Shown: piece by piece, positions 62,783 to 64,000 of the stretch
How the letters are laid out: every line of letters begins with the position of its first letter
Numbering within the stretch: the first letter of the stretch is position 1
NCBI RefSeq assembly: GCF_002849605.1
Contig: NZ_NPIB01000026.1
Span: forward strand, 1 to 64,000
DNA from: Photobacterium carnosum
GTDB taxonomy: Bacteria; Pseudomonadota; Gammaproteobacteria; Enterobacterales; Vibrionaceae
Direction of reading: 5' to 3'
DNA: 64,000 bases
The notes under the pieces: generated by a model
The model's input: only the letters and a program-made list of their open reading frames with translations
What the model was told of the DNA's origin: nothing
The model's database searches: none
Program-made: the position numbers and the translations under genes

Positions 62783-62797
62783 TGTAATCTGATTACA
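62783..62797. promoter_or_regulatory. Perfect palindrome upstream of frdA
   Basis: TGTAATCTGATTACA is a perfect 15-bp dyad (7-bp arms). It is not an FNR box (TTGAT-N4-ATCAA). It lies 6 nt from a CRP-type site. The binding protein is unknown. Confidence 0.5.
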
Positions 62798-62802
62798 AAG
62801 TT

Positions 62803-62818
62803 TGTGATTATTGTCACA
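62803..62818. promoter_or_regulatory. CRP-type site in the frdA-epmA region
   Basis: TGTGA-TTATTG-TCACA matches the CRP consensus TGTGA-N6-TCACA in all ten core bases. It is about 165 nt from frdA and 385 nt from epmA, so frd is the likelier target. The rest of the 62.64-63.14 kb spacer shows no gene. Confidence 0.7.
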
Positions 62819-63137
62819 ATTTTTCATGTTCGTTCATTGTTAATAATTTGTTTCGTTTGGTATTAATTGTTTATAGCTCATTAATGACGTGTTTCATTGT
62901 TTGGTTGTAACATCTTATGATGAAAGATTTAATAAGCTATGCGCTGCACAATGCGACTGTTTTTTGTAATTATTTTGTTAGTAACAATTTTGTTTTTGTT
63001 GGCTATTTGTTCGTTATTGTGCGGTTATTTGTTTTTTTAATCTCTGTTTACATGGGCTAGTTATGCTTTTTTATTAACACTGTTCATTTTTGGTCATAAT
63101 AGTTTGGTGTGGTAAATAAATATAAAGCAGTCAATAT

Positions 63138-63165
63138 TTGGTTAAGTGCGAGGCTTTGTTAGAAT
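63138..63165 (+). promoter_or_regulatory. Putative sigma70 promoter of epmA
   Basis: TTGGTT (63138-63143) and TAGAAT (63160-63165) with a 16-nt spacer, 38 nt before the epmA start. Confidence 0.5.
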
Positions 63166-63202
63166 TAGACCATTATTTCCTTTTATGTAAGAAGAAACTG
63201 TT

Positions 63203-64000
63203 ATGTCTCAGCCTTGGCAACCTACTGCGGAGATTACACAACTAAGACAACGAGCAGGGTTAATCGCGATAATTCGTCAGTTTTTTGCAGATCGTGATGT
63301 TATAGAAGTAGATACACCGGCAATGAGTCAGGCTACGGTGACGGATGTACATTTACATGCGTTTAAAACTGAATTTGTCGGCCCTGGTTATGCCGCGGGT
63401 CAAACATTGTATTTGATGACCAGTCCTGAATTTCATATGAAACGACTATTGGCGGCTGGCAGTGGTGCTATTTACCAAATTTGTAAATCATTCCGTAATG
63501 AAGAATCAGGACGTTACCATAACCCTGAATTTACAATGCTAGAGTGGTATCGACCTGGATTTGATCATCACCAGTTAATGGCTGAGATGGATCTGTTGTT
63601 ACAGCAAGTATTAGGGTGTGGGGCAGCAGAAAAAATGACATATCAACAAGCATTTATTGATGTGTTAGCGGTGTGTCCACTTGAAGGGTCAATGGCTGAG
63701 TTAAAAGCCGTTGCTGCTCGATTAGGGCTAGCAGACATTGCTGAACCTGAGCAAGATCGCGATACCTTATTACAATTACTGTTTAGCATTGGTGTTGAAG
63801 CTAAAATTGGTCAACAAGTCCCCGCTTTTGTGTATGACTTCCCTGCATCACAAGCGGCTCTGGCGCAGATAAATCCTCAAGATCCACGTGTGGCAGAGCG
63901 ATTTGAGGTTTATTTTAAAGGCATAGAATTAGCGAATGGCTTTCATGAACTTGCTAATGGTGATGAGCAGTTACAACGTTTTGAAGCTGATAATCAAAAA
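63203..64000 (+). CDS. epmA: EF-P--(R)-beta-lysine ligase EpmA (partial, 3' end outside window)
   Basis: EpmA (PoxA/GenX), a class II lysyl-tRNA synthetase paralogue, attaches beta-lysine to EF-P K34. The first 266 codons are present, of about 325 in E. coli. Motif 2 is seen in [20 protein letters not shown], preceded by [13 protein letters not shown], and [13 protein letters not shown] follows near the edge. There is no anticodon-binding domain, as expected. It is divergent from frdABCD, the E. coli arrangement. GAAGAAA precedes the ATG. Confidence 0.96.
   Translation, partial: MSQPWQPTAEITQLRQRAGLIAIIRQFFADRDVIEVDTPAMSQATVTDVHLHAFKTEFVGPGYAAGQTLYLMTSPEFHMKRLLAAGSGAIYQICKSFRNEESGRYHNPEFTMLEWYRPGFDHHQLMAEMDLLLQQVLGCGAAEKMTYQQAFIDVLAVCPLEGSMAELKAVAARLGLADIAEPEQDRDTLLQLLFSIGVEAKIGQQVPAFVYDFPASQAALAQINPQDPRVAERFEVYFKGIELANGFHELANGDEQLQRFEADNQK

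Overview
The window is chromosomal DNA from a gammaproteobacterium of the Vibrionaceae, most likely Photobacterium or a close relative. This rests on AT-rich DNA, protein matches closest (from memory) to Vibrio/Photobacterium RpoB, RpoC and EF-Tu, and blocks of gene order shared with Vibrio and Escherichia coli. Genus assignment is inference. No phage, transposon, CRISPR array or rRNA gene is visible; the tRNA-Asp at the left edge is probably the tail of an rRNA operon.

Layout. 1-5.1 kb: tRNA-Asp, phosphatidylserine synthase (pssA) and a GNAT acetyltransferase on the minus strand, then murB-birA-coaX on the plus strand. CoaX (type III pantothenate kinase) stands where E. coli has the unrelated coaA. 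5.1-19.1 kb: information-processing block, tRNA-Thr/Tyr/Gly/Thr, tuf, secE-nusG, rplKA, rplJL and rpoBC, with recognisable promoters, an L10-type leader and attenuator-like hairpins. 19.2-32.5 kb: rsd, nudC, hemE, a 2-hydroxyacid dehydrogenase, yjaG, brnQ preceded by a Leu-rich leader peptide, a CNNM/CBS membrane protein, hupA, a yjaH-like gene split by an in-frame stop, purHD under a PurR box, zntR, ppnP, a LacI-family remnant and a small zinc-ribbon protein. 32.6-39.4 kb: a minus-strand series aroQ-accB-accC-yhdT-panF-prmA-dusB-fis in the E. coli order.

39.9-46.2 kb is an acetate-related locus: acs, an HcaT-like MFS transporter, and a hybrid kinase plus NarL-type regulator resembling CrbS/CrbR, but the kinase has no membrane transporter module. 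46.2-52.2 kb is the fumarate/aspartate locus fxsA-aspA-dcuA, where the neighbouring dsbD position holds only a membrane-anchored DsbD gamma-like thioredoxin; a MATE exporter follows. 52.3-57.5 kb: groESL, then about 3 kb of AT-rich spacers around one unknown gene and rimK, in which the octamer AGCTGTAC recurs seven times in one orientation. 57.5-64 kb: epmB and efp (divergent), frdABCD, and the 5' part of epmA, which together supply EF-P, two of its modification enzymes and fumarate reductase.

Functional links: aspA, dcuA and frdABCD form an anaerobic aspartate-fumarate-succinate respiration route; acs and the two-component pair suggest acetate-switch control; epmA/epmB act on EF-P Lys34. Most of the window is conserved housekeeping DNA. 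The unusual features are the coaX replacement, the brnQ leader, the soluble CrbS-like kinase, the stand-alone DsbD gamma domain and the AGCTGTAC cluster.
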